DNA of 64,000 bases, taken from Elymus sibiricus (Eukaryota; Streptophyta; Magnoliopsida; Poales; Poaceae). The stretch lies in contig CM077676.1 in the NCBI GenBank assembly GCA_039707655.1, positions 80,399,395-80,463,394 of the forward strand, in the 5' to 3' direction. A program made the translations under genes and the position numbers. Below, in pieces: positions 21,941 to 32,237 of this stretch (positions are counted from its first letter, which is position 1; every line of letters starts with the position of its first letter). Under the pieces are notes generated by a model, which had not been told where the DNA came from, did no database searches, and saw nothing but the letters and a program-made list of their open reading frames with translations.

Positions 21941-23019
21941 TGATAACCCACAAGTATAGGGGATCGCAACAGTTTTCGAGGGTAGAGTATTCAACCCAAA
22001 TTTATTGATTCGACACAAGGGGAGCCAAAGAATATTTGCAAGTATTAGCAGTTGAGTTGTCAATTCAACCACACCTGGAGACTAAATATCTGCAGCAGAG
22101 TGATCAGTAGTACAGTAGTATGATAGTTTGATAGCAGTAGCAATAATAGTAACAGTAGCAGTAACGGTAACAGCAATAGTAGTAGCAATTGTGATAGCAG
22201 AAGCAACAGTAGTAACTTGGCAAAGAACAATATGTGAAAAGCACGTAGGCATTGGATCGGTGATTATGTTGGATAACATTCATCATGTAACAGTCATAAC
22301 CTAGGGCGACACAGAACTAGCTCCAATTCATCAATATGATGTAGGCATGTATTCCGTATATAGTCATACGTGCTTGCGATAAGAACTTGCATGACATCTT
22401 TTGTCCTACCCTCCCGTGGCAGCGGGGTCCATAAGTAAACTAAGGGATATTAAGGCCTCCTTTTAATAGAGAACCGGAACAAAGCATTAACACATAGTGA
22501 ATACATGAACTCCTCAAACTACGGCAATCACCGGAAAGAATCCCAATTATTGTCACCTTGGGGTATGCGGGTCATAACACGTAGCAGGTGCATATAACTT
22601 GCAAGATCGGATCAAGAACACAAATATATTCATGACAACATAAAGGGTTCAGATATGAAATCATGGCACTCGGGCCCTAGTGACAAGCATTAAGCATAGC
22701 AAAGTCATAGCAACATCAATCTTAGAACAGAGTGGATACTAGGGATCAAGCCCTAACAAAACTAACTCGATTACATGATAAATCTCATCCAACTCATCAC
22801 CGTCCAGCAAGCATACGAAGGAATTACTCACTCCCGGCGGTGATCATCATGAAATTGGTGATGGAGGATGGTTGATGATGACGATGCCGGAAGATCCCCC
22901 TCTCCGGAGCCCTGAACGGACTCCAGATCTGGCCTCCCGATGAAGAACAGGAGGTGGCGGCGGCTCCGTATCGTGAAACACAATAAAACTTCCTCCTATA
23001 TTTTTTTCTCTGGAATTGT

Positions 23020-23030
23020 GAATTTATAGG
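23020..23030 (-). promoter_or_regulatory. TATA box of the Athila-like 5' LTR
   Basis: CCTATAAATTC on the minus strand, about 45 bp downstream of the inverted repeat. Transcription would run leftward through the element. Confidence 0.65.
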
Positions 23031-23072
23031 CCTGAGATTAGGGTCAGCGGAGCCACGTGGGCCCCACAAGCC

Positions 23073-23108
23073 ACCAGGGCGCGCCTGGGGAGGGTGGCGC
23101 GCCCTGGT
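23073..23108. repeat. GC-rich inverted repeat, 5' LTR copy
   Basis: ACCAGGGCGCGCC (23073-23085) and GGCGCGCCCTGGT (23096-23108), 10-bp spacer, in U3 upstream of the TATA box. Confidence 0.9.
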
Positions 23109-23355
23109 GCCTCGTGGGCAGTAGGTGGCCCCTCTCCAGTGGGTCTTGGCTCCAATATTTTTTATTTAATCCATAAAAAATCTCCAAAAAGTTTCATCCA
23201 ATTCCAAGAACTTTTATTTCTGCACAAAAAACAACACCATGGTAGTTCTGCTGAAAACAGCGTCAGTCCGGGTTAGTTTTATTCAAATCATGCAAATTAG
23301 AGTCCAAAACAAGAGCAAAAGTGTTTGGAAAAGTAGATACGACGGAGACGTATCA

Positions 23356-24631
23356 GATGCCAAAAGGATTTCCATGTGATGGAAATGCAACCTAGGACTT
23401 GCATGTGATATAGTCCAAAGTATTTTGTCGATCCAAAGGATGCTAGTGAGTGTGCAAACTTCAGAGTTCCAGCAATGGACAGAAGAGAGCAAAATGGAGT
23501 TGGAATCTTCGTTTTTGATGAAATAGTCAAAAGAGTTTGATTTCATCAATGGATAACGAAGATGCTTGTGATTACAAGAAAGTAAGTGGGAGCATAATAA
23601 TATTTCTAAAAACCTTGTGTGCTTGACACATTGTTGATTGGAAATAATATAAATTTCTTGACACGAATTAGGACTTCAATGAGAAATAGTTTTTCGATGA
23701 ATTGCCTAGGCTAGGTAGCCTCGATATTAGGCAGAATTATCTACAAAGATAGAATTGCCTATTAGGCTAAGCCAAAAATACATATTGACAAGATGCTAAA
23801 ACAGTTTAGCATAAGAACGCCAAGGAGTGATTCTTGCCAAAGTCACATGGAAAGAGTTTTGCAAGACTCGGTGTCCTAAAACAATGATGAGCAAAATACA
23901 TGACGGAGATTCCACACACTCTTGTGTTTGGATTAAATCTTGTATTCCATGGTATGTAAAACAACCAGATATGTCCGATACTCCCAAGCTGTTGCGAGTA
24001 TAGATACCAAAGTGATCAAAGTGCTGATCATGGGACAATAGTGAAAAATGTCATTGTGTACTAGAGTAGCACTGATGACATGTTTTCTCGCAAGCAGAGA
24101 TTATGAAGTGCTCGTTGTAAATAATTACATCGATACAGTCTTCATCAATGCTCCAAGCGATTTTCGATTTAAGTTAAGGGTTTTGTGTAATACACGATAT
24201 GGTGGCACGGTAGTTGGAAATTATTCCAAACAGGTTACTATGGCGAATTCTATAACAAAGGCTAAGTATGTTGACGCTTTGTAAGTGACAAAGAAGATGT
24301 TGAATCATATAGTTCATTCATGAACTTAGTATGGTTCCAAGAAGGCTTTGGTCAATGGGACACTATTGTAGATAGTTGCTCCATAGCTCAGTCTGAGGAA
24401 TCAAGGTTCGACCAGTGATTCACATATATACAAAGCCAAGTCCACACAAAATATGAATTTTGTGAAAGCGTGAAAACGCGAGGATATGCAAAGATACACA
24501 CGGAGCTGAAGTTGTCAGATCCGTTGGACATTAGACTATACAACAAGCGAAGCATATTTTACACCGGTATGCCATAGGTGTAAAGTGCATTAGCATTGAC
24601 TGGATTATTGACTCTAGTGCAAGTGAGAGTC
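23356..24631 (+). pseudogene. Copia-1 reverse transcriptase/RNase H remnant
   Basis: Resumes at the position equivalent to 34965 of copia-2 (GATGCCAAAA vs GACGTCAAAA). Matches continue through TATTTTGTCGATCC (35025), the RT region, and RNase H (about 24235-24290, CTAAGTATGTTGACGC vs GGCGGAATATGTTGCTGC). It ends at the polypurine tract AAGTGAGAG beside the 3' LTR. Stops and indels occur throughout. Confidence 0.75.
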
Positions 24632-26610
24632 TATAGGAGATATGCCCTAGAGGCAATAATAAATGTTATTATCCCCATGTTCCTGATTAAGTTTATGTTC
24701 CATGCTATAACTGCTATGGTTCTCGAGTCTGCAATAACCACGAGGCTCGAAGGAAGACTCATATGCACGTGTGGAATAATAAATGGTAAAATGTATTCCT
24801 GGTCTGGCCTCTAAGACTAGCTCAAGTGTTGCATGATGGTTCTGTTTTCCTGATCATGGGCATGACTATGCCGGCAACTTTGAGGGCAAGATGTTAGAAG
24901 AACATTTGTGTTGAATCGACCCGAATTGATGTTATGCTATGAGATACATTCGTCACAAGTTAATGGTTAATAACACAAAGAAAGTTAACGTTTGCATAAT
25001 TCCTTAGACCATGAGAGTATCGAGTTTCTTAATGCTTGCTTCATGAACTTTGGGGTTTGTTAAACGTCATCCGTAAATGGGTGGCTATTACGGCGGCTTA
25101 CGGGTTCATGGAAAAGTATGTCAAGGGACTTGATAGCTCAAGATTGGGATTTGCTCCTCCGACGATGGAGAGATATTCTTTGGGCCCTCTTGGTGTTACG
25201 GTATCCATCATCGTCTGGCCAGACATAATGTGATTTGATCACTGGGATGCCGGAACACGGGAACGAGAAAAGAGAACAAAACCGGTAACGAGGTAACTGG
25301 CATAGTGGACAAGTTGTTGATTCACGAGGATGCCGATAAATCTCACCTTGGGTATTTGTAACATATCGCGAAGTAACAGGAATAGCACACGGCAACTAGA
25401 GGTTCACTCGAATATTTATTCGTGTGGGTATAGGGGTCAATATGGGTGTCCACGGCTCCGATGTTGATCATTGATCGGAAAGTGTTCCAGTCATGTCTAT
25501 ACTTCACCGAACCTATAGGGTCACACGCTTAAGGGTCATCTATCTGCTGAATGCTAGACAGGGAGTCTGAGAGAAAGTCACCGGAAAAGTTTCGGAGACA
25601 ACGGAAGAGTTCCGGAGAGAGAACACCGGAAGAGTTTCAGTAAAACTGAAAAGTTGTTTCGGGGTATACTATTAAGTCAAATTGGTTTCAGCACACGCCT
25701 GGAAATTCTTGGAGGGTGCCAGAATTGTTCTGGGAACTTCTGGGATTTTTCTGAAGAAAAAACCCGGAAATGTTCCGGAGCTGCCGGAACCGCTTTGGTT
25801 GCTTTTCGCAGATGAAAATCACTAATTCGGAATTGTTTCGGAATGCGTCCAAAATTATTTTAGTGGGTACTGGAAATGTTCTAAGACCTATAGAAATATT
25901 TTCGGATTTAACGGTCGCGGAAAAATGTTTCCGTGAATAGTGAAAATCACTTTATGGTTACTTTATGGAAAGCCACCTTTTTGGGCTTTGTCCCAAAATA
26001 TCTTAGGGATGACATGGATGGATGAGAGCCACCCTACCCCTTGGATTTTCCTATAAATAGAGGTGGAGAGGCACTCTCCACACTCACTCTTTCTCACATA
26101 CAAATGCCATGCATGATCTGGCCTTCTCTCTCCCTCCCCGTGAAATAGTTTCGTAGAGCCGAAAGGTTGTCTGGGTTCCGGTGGGAACTAGTTCTGGACG
26201 GCGAAGCCCTGCCGGATAGATGACACCGTATGTGTGCAACCCCGTAGAGAGGTCGTAGGTTCGATCTTTTTTTGCCCGAGGGGCTGTTCGAGAGTGCCTC
26301 CCGAAGGGCTGTCCGAGTGACCGTCCGAGTTTCTGTGAGTGCCTCCCGAAGGACTGTCCGTGACACCATCCGGGTGACTGTCCGACCGCCTCCCGAAGGG
26401 CTGTCCGAGGGACTGACGAGGGAGTACATCCTAGCAGTTGGGAGGTTGTAAATCCTAGATGCGGGGATCTGCACCAACGATCTACATCGACTCTACTTCC
26501 GCTGCACTACGAGTAGGTAATGATCAGATCAAACCTTGTATGCATCTCCATATTGATCCTGGGCGTGCTCGCTGTACCGAATTTTTTGTTTTCTGTCGCG
26601 TTCCCCTACA
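24632..26610 (+). repeat. Copia-1 3' LTR
   Basis: Starts TATAGGAGATATGCCCTAG after AAGTGAGAGTC and ends TTCCCCTACA at 26610. TATA box at 26052-26059. It is about 120 bp shorter than the copia-2 LTRs because it lacks the CTTTTGGGATATTTTCC-containing stretch. Confidence 0.88.
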
Positions 26611-26885
26611 CTTCCATTCTCAAGCCCGAGCCCGGCCCGAAGCTCGAAATACACTCTGTTTTGAAGCCCAGGCCCGGCCCGAAATCAAGCCCGAATCCTG
26701 AAAGCCCGGCCCGAACGTTGTTTTCTATTGTACACATGTGCAAGCCCGACCTGAAATACAGGAAAAGAGAAGCCCGAACCCGGCCCGAACTACCTTCCGG
26801 GCTGCAAAACAAGGCCCGAGCCCGGCCCGGGTTTTTCGGGCCGGGTCGTTGGGCCGGGCTGTCCATGCCCGGGTCTAGTCTTGTC
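26611..26885. repeat. GC-rich GCCCGG/CCCGAA low-complexity tract
   Basis: Many overlapping words such as AAGCCCGAGCCCGGCCCGAA, ending CGGGCCGGGCTGTCCATGCC. Such tracts occur in hAT-like MITEs of plants, but I found no convincing terminal repeats or 8-bp duplication here. Confidence 0.5.
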
Positions 26886-27790
26886 TACGGTAAGATGATG
26901 TGGTGCCGCCATGTGGTCGTTGATTTTTGGAGAAAGGACCCTCAGGTTTTCTGGAATCCACGCATGCCTCACCCCACGTCTGTACGACCAACAAAAGGCC
27001 AAATCATGTCATCTTCCTCTCTACTCCCCTCGCCCCCAAATTACCAAATCGCTAACACTAGCGACAATGGAGATGACCTCGGTGTTGGCAGAGGTGGGAG
27101 ATGGCGATGCGGAGAAGCTCGCTAGGCTCAACGTGATCTGTAGCTGGTTTCTGAAACTCTCAATGTTCTACGAGGACTACTTTTGCGACATGATTATTAT
27201 AGTTTTGTGCACTTTACTCGATGAAAACTTCTTTTGGAAGTATGTGTACGTTGCCAGGCTAGCGCATATGCGGACATGTACTCCTCTGTTGGCACTACCT
27301 GTGTGATAACATATCACATCACTGTGATATTGTCGGGTTGTAGTTTCTTGCACGGTATACTGAATTGTTGACGGCCTACAAATTCGTAAAGGGCTTTGCT
27401 ACATCTTCGTAAATATTCTACATAAACCTACGTGAGAGCTGACTTGACATGATTTGACTGAAAAAATGGCCCGGCCCCACCCTGCAAAATTCAGGGTGGA
27501 AGAGAGAATTAGATTAGGAAATTTAAGTAAGAGTTACGTAGATGTAGGATTATTGATTCGGAAATGATATAAATTGCTTATAGCGATACCATCTTAGTGG
27601 CTAGCATCTTAGTGCTCGTCTTTGGGATGCTATACGGGCCATGGCCAATTAGCACAAGGCGGGCATTGTTTGGTGCGTTTTGGGCAGCTGAGCTATATGG
27701 TACTCGTATAGAGACGTATTACATCTCGCCTACATGGTTGCATTATTGGGCCGGACCAATACTTAGTAATAGTTTGACTGTTTAAAATTG
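26886..27790. other. Unassigned sequence with short open frames
   Basis: An open stretch around 26911-27306 has no domain I recognise. 27388-27570 shows weak inverted similarity (CTACATAAACCTACGT vs ACGTAGATGTAGGATTA), perhaps a decayed MITE. Nothing else is supported. Confidence 0.35.
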
Positions 27791-28122
27791 TTTCTTCGGG
27801 TGTTTCTGGGTGTTTTTTATTTGTCCTCTTTTTTATTTGTTTCTTTCTTGGTTTTCAATGGTATTCACTTTGTTCCACCATTTTCTTCGGTTTACTTTAG
27901 TGTATTTTCTCCCTTTTATTTTTATTCAACACATGTCATGTTTTTCACACAAAATGAAAAAAAGTCGTATACATCAAGCGCATTTTTATACAGGTTTAAA
28001 CTTTTTAAAATACATGATTAACTACTTTAAAATATATGTTTTTATGTTTACATTTTTCGTATACATCAAGAATATTTTTTATACATGTTTACCAATTTTT
28101 AAAAACGTTATTAACATTTGTT
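27791..28122. other. T-rich, non-coding sequence
   Basis: Pyrimidine-rich start (TTTTTATTTGTCC) grading into AACATTTTT/ATACATG words. This resembles the modules at 39490-40080 and 40590-40970. Probably the inside of an old DNA transposon. Confidence 0.4.
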
Positions 28123-28137
28123 CTAGATATATGTTTT

Positions 28138-28435
28138 TTTTATCGCAGTACAGACGCAAGCGCTCATATATACGCGCATACACTAGCCGCTATAAACGTA
28201 CACACGCACACCCTACCCCTATGAGCACCTCTGAGAGACTAAGCCGGCATATCATCTTGAGATTTTATGAAGTCACCATAGGTGCCTCGTAGTCGACGGG
28301 AATATCTCCTCTCACTGAACGCACATCACTGGAAATCCTGAAATAAATTCAGGATAAATGCGAGCACCATGACTTGAACCATGGTAGGCTGGGAATACCA
28401 CTGTCCACCTAACTATCCAAACACAGGTTGGTTCG
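28138..28435 (-). mobile_element. tRNA-derived SINE with 15-bp target-site duplication
   Basis: Inserted in minus orientation with the A-tail at the left (run of T at 28134-28141). Perfect 15-bp duplications CTAGATATATGTTTT at 28123-28137 and 28436-28450. Internal RNA polymerase III boxes on the minus strand: A-like GTGGACAGTGGTA (28408-28396) and B-like GGTTCAAG (28380-28373). Shares its 3' body with the copies at 54387 and 62392. Au-SINE-like by general form. Confidence 0.88.
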
Positions 28436-28450
28436 CTAGATATATGTTTT

Positions 28451-28657
28451 CTAGATCTACTTTTTCATATAGGCTGTACATTTTTTGTATACACATGAAA
28501 CATTATTTTTATACACATTTAACATTTTTTAAAAATATGATTAATATTTTATAATATATTTTTTGTTGCGTACTTATTACATATAGATTGTGCATTTTCG
28601 TATCGACAAAGAATTTTTTTAATACACCTCTAACATTTTTCAAATACAATGATAACA
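28451..28657. other. AT-rich sequence left of the fold-back element
   Basis: Degenerate AACATTTTT/TTTTTAAAAATATG words with no coding content. Continues beyond the fold-back element at 39129. Confidence 0.4.
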
Positions 28658-28666
28658 TTTTTTCAA
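28658..28666. repeat. 9-bp target-site duplication TTTTTTCAA (left)
   Basis: Repeated exactly at 39120-39128. Nine bp is the hallmark length of Mutator-superfamily insertions. Confidence 0.85.
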
Positions 28667-28750
28667 GGGATAATTAATTATGTGCCCTTAGTTGTGTCCC
28701 CCTTGGCAGGTTTACCCCTAATTTCCGAAAACACTTGTTCCTGCCCAAAC

Positions 28751-30851
28751 TGTAAGAGATATGCCCTAGAGGCAGTAATAACAGTTACTTTGTATCTCCG
28801 AGTTTGTAATGAATGTTTATGTTCCATGCTATAACTGCAATGATTTTTGAGTCTACAATAACCATGAGGCTCGGAGGGAAACTCATGTGCACGTGTGGTA
28901 TAATAAACGGTAAAATGTATTCCTAGTCTTGCCTCTAAGACTGGCTCAAGTATTGCATGATGATCCTGTTTTCCTGATCATGGGCATGTCAATGCCAGCA
29001 ATTTTGATGGCACAATGTTGGTAGAACACTTGTGTTGAATCGACCCGAATTGATGTTATGCTATGAGATTCATTCGTCACAAGTTAATTGTTAATAACAC
29101 AGAGATAGTTAATGTTTGCATAATTCCTTAGACCATGAGGGTATCGAGTTCCTTCGTACTTGCTTCGTGAACTTTGGGGTTTGTTAAACGTCATCCGTAA
29201 ATGGGTGGCTATTACGGCGGCTTACGGGTTCACGGAAAAGTATGGCAAGTAACGAGATAGCTCAAGATTGGGATTTTCTCCTCCGACGATGGAGAGATAT
29301 TCTCGGGCCCTCTCGGTGTTACGGTATCCATCATCGTCTGGCCAGACACATTGTGATTTGATCACTGGGATGCCGGAACACGGAAACGAGTAAAGAGAAC
29401 AAAACCGGTAACGAGGTAACTTGCATAGTGGACAAGTTGTTGATCCACGGGGATGCAATAAATCTCACCTCGGGTATTTGTAATATATCGTGAAGCAACA
29501 GGAATAGCACATGGCAACTGGAGGTTCACTCGAATATTCATTCGTGTGGGTATAGGGGTCAATATGGGTGTCCACGGCTCCGATGTTGATCATTGATCGG
29601 AAAGTGTTCCGGGTCATGTCTATACTTCACCGAACCTATAGGGTCACACTCTTAAGGGTCATCTATCTGCTGAATACTAGACGGGGAGTCTGAGAGAAAA
29701 TCACCGAAAAAGTTTCGGACGAAACGGAAACGTTCCGGAGAGAACACCGGAATAGTTCCGGTGAAACTGAAAAGTTGTTTCAGGGTATTCCATTAATTCA
29801 AATTGGTTCTGGCACACGCCTGGAAATTCTTGGAGGATGCCAGAAGTGTTCTGGAAACTTCTGGGAATTTTCCGGGACAAAAACCGGAAATGTTCCGGAC
29901 CAGCCGGAACCGCTTTTGGTTGCTTTTCGCTGTAGAAACATTGTTCCGAAATTGTTTCGGAATGCGTTCAAAATTGTTTTGGTGGGTGCTAGAATTATTC
30001 TAGGCACACAGAAATAATTTGGGTTTTAACGGACGCAGAAAAATGTCTTCGTGAATAGTGAAAATGCTTTTTGGATATTTTTTGGAAAACACCTTTTGGG
30101 ATATTTTCCAAAAGCCTTCTAGAAGGACTTGGGAGCCAAGGAAGCCCCCTCATGGGGGGGGGCCAAGTGTGGCCGGCCAAGGGAGGTGGAACTCCTTGGA
30201 GCTCCACATGGCACCCCTTTTTTGATTTATTCTTTTTAGTAAAGGCATAAAGTGGGGGCACTTTTGGTATTTTTGAATACCATCTTTACCCCTTGGCTAT
30301 CCTATAAATAGAGGTGAGGGGGCAGCCCCAAATGCTCATCCTTGCTCTCATACACATGCCATTTGACTAGTCTGGCTTCTCTCTCCCTCCCAGCGAAATA
30401 GTTTCGTAGAGCCGAAAGGCTGTCTGGGTTCCGGCAGGAACTAGTTCTGGACGGCGAAGCCCTGCCGGATAGCTGACACCGTATGTGTGCAACCCCGTAG
30501 AGAGGTCATAGTTCTGATCTTTTGCCCGAGGGGCTATTCGAGTGTCCTCCCGAAGGGCTGTCCGAGTTTCGGTTCGAGTTTCGAGGGTCCTCCAGAAGGG
30601 CTGTCCGTGACATCGTCTGAGGGACTATCCGACCGCCTCCCGAAGGGTTGTCCGGCGAGGGATTACATCCTTGCGGTTGGGAGGTTGTAAATCCTAGCTG
30701 CAGGGATCTGCACCGACGATCTACTCCGACTCTTCTTCCGCTGCGCTTCGAGTCGGTACGGATCAGATCAAACCTTGTATGCAGTCTCCATAGTGATCCT
30801 GGGCGTGCTCGCTGTACCGAAATTTTTTGTTTTCTGTCGCGTTCCCTTACA
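28751..30851 (+). repeat. Copia-2 5' LTR
   Basis: Starts TGTAAGAGATATGCC and ends TTCCCTTACA. TATA box at 30303-30310. Contains the CTCCCGAAGGGCTGTCCG repeats (30530-30660) in the transcribed part. Confidence 0.95.
30303..30310 (+). promoter_or_regulatory. TATA box of copia-2 5' LTR
   Basis: TATAAATA within TCCTATAAATAGAGGTG. The likely start of the genomic RNA is about 30 bp downstream. Confidence 0.75.
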
Positions 30852-30866
30852 GTGGCATCATGAGCC
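30852..30866 (+). other. Copia-2 primer-binding site
   Basis: GTGGCATCATGAGCC directly after the LTR. It resembles the initiator-Met tRNA complement TGGTATCAGAGCC with one substitution and one added base. Confidence 0.7.
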
Positions 30867-32237
30867 GTGCTATGCATAGATGCAGGTTACGATCTAGAAT
30901 ACATGGAGTTGTATGGGTATTGCATAATATAATTTTGGAGTAGATAAGATCTATTGCTGAAAATTATTTATGCGGGTCACAGAAGAAATCTGTTACCCGA
31001 TGTTCTTGTTGCTTCCCTAGAATTTGCGTATTTCTGATCTCGAGACAGCATGGTGGAATTTCACAAAGTTCTGGCAATCCGCGATCCTGGTTGATCAACG
31101 AATTGCTAACAGTTCTTTGGGTTCCGCCATAGTCAAAAGAAAGATGAAATTCGCAGATGAAAGGGCAATGCAGATATGATCTGCACGGGGGTCATGCGTA
31201 TGACGAAGTTTAGTATGGGGCTTGAGATTTAATTATCTCGTGTTTCATACACCCCGCGATGTTAATCTAGCGATTTGAATAATCATACTTGATGATAATA
31301 CGTTGGTAGCTGCGGTTTAAGTCAAAACCTTAGAAGCCACGTAAAATAAAATTTTGCATAAACCGATTAGAGGCATCTAACTTGGTTTTGCAGGATGTGC
31401 ATGTGATGTGGTATAGCAAAGCTCATATTAATTCGATTATGTATGAGATGACTATATAATGTAAATTTGTTAACATGACCTGCGTGTCATGATTCGGCAT
31501 GATGGCTGGAGCCATATGATTGTCACTTTAATGACCTGCGTATCAACCTTAAGTAATGCACTTATTTTATTAGCTATAGAGATAGCAATATTATCTGGTG
31601 CATCGACAAGGTGGTGGCAATCTTCGCGAAGGTGAACACCGACGCAAATGCCGAAGACGAAGAAATACTTGACTTCTCCGTCAGAAAGGGCTATACCATA
31701 TCATGCTATTATGAATTGCCTGAGATGTTTATCCCTTATGATGCACCCTTCTTGATTGCGCGGTAGTCGCTTTTTATTAGGGTGATCTCTCACTTAAAAA
31801 TATCAAAGTAGTTAGTGTTCATCCAAGTGTAGCACCGTCTGAAATTCGTATCTTTTCGGGGTGCGCCATGTCCACATGGGTACGAACGAATTGAGAGGAA
31901 TGAGGCGGGTGAGGTCAGACCTCGCAGCAAGATCACTTGGTTGTCTTTGACGTTCAGGCAGGATAGTTCTGAGCTCGGAACATAACCATCGAAAGATGAA
32001 CAAAAGTCACATAGAGATGTGATCGGCCAGTTTGCCTACCGATTAAAATTCTCATCATCAGTGATGTCCACATCAATGGCGTTGAATTTAAATGTGGATT
32101 TTGAATCGCTCATAATCAATTTTGAGAGATATTGATTTGAGTGGGAGCGCACCTTAGAATAAAATTGTTTATTCACTAGTGCCAAAATCATTATGAACAA
32201 AGTCTAAGTGAAACTTGTGTTTTCCGTTGTAGATCAA
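30867..32237 (+). other. Copia-2 untranslated leader
   Basis: About 1.4 kb without a coding frame, conserved with 1702-2606 and 9989-10504 of copia-1. That conservation despite loss of coding in copia-1 suggests packaging or translation signals. Confidence 0.7.

Larger units (their letters stand above)
14044..23355 (-). mobile_element. Athila-like gypsy retrotransposon lacking RT/integrase
   Basis: Read on the minus strand: 5' LTR 23355-21941, primer site CTGGCGCCGTTGCCGGGGAG (21930-21911), gag-protease remnant (21871-19116), a separate 329-codon ORF (18383-17394), a long non-coding stretch, polypurine tract (15283-15271) and a truncated 3' LTR (15270-14044). The primer site and the extra ORF after protease are typical of Athila-clade elements. 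No reverse transcriptase, RNase H or integrase is visible, so the copy is non-autonomous. The outer end of the left LTR (about 185 bp) and roughly 620 bp of adjoining copia-1 are missing, so there is no TSD. Confidence 0.85.
21941..23355 (-). repeat. Complete 5' LTR of the Athila-like element
   Basis: 1,415 bp, TGATAACCCACAAGTATAGG to ACGTATCA. Contains the AGCAGTAAC low-complexity run (22129-22216), a TATA box (23020-23030, minus) and the GC-rich inverted repeat (23073-23108). Confidence 0.92.
1..26610 (+). mobile_element. Copia-1: decayed Ty1/copia LTR retrotransposon with three nested insertions
   Basis: A Ty1/copia element whose 5' LTR is cut by the window edge (1-1686) and whose 3' LTR is 24632-26610. 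Between them lie a leader (1687-2606, 9989-10504), a ruined gag (10505-10977, 12492-12650) and ruined pol (12650-14043, 23356-24631). Identity rests on alignment by eye to the better copia-2 copy at 28751-38332: same LTR, leader and order of domains. The LTRs differ by roughly 3 % over the first 420 bp, but the coding remnant is only about 70 % like copia-2 with many indels. The element probably moved with help from autonomous relatives. Its 5' TSD lies outside the window. The three inserted elements are described separately. Confidence 0.85.

Noticed and set aside
26520..27306. Frames of 131-201 codons that might be a gene
   Set aside because: They overlap in different phases, start in the GC-rich tract and show no domain or splice support. 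A captured gene fragment cannot be excluded.
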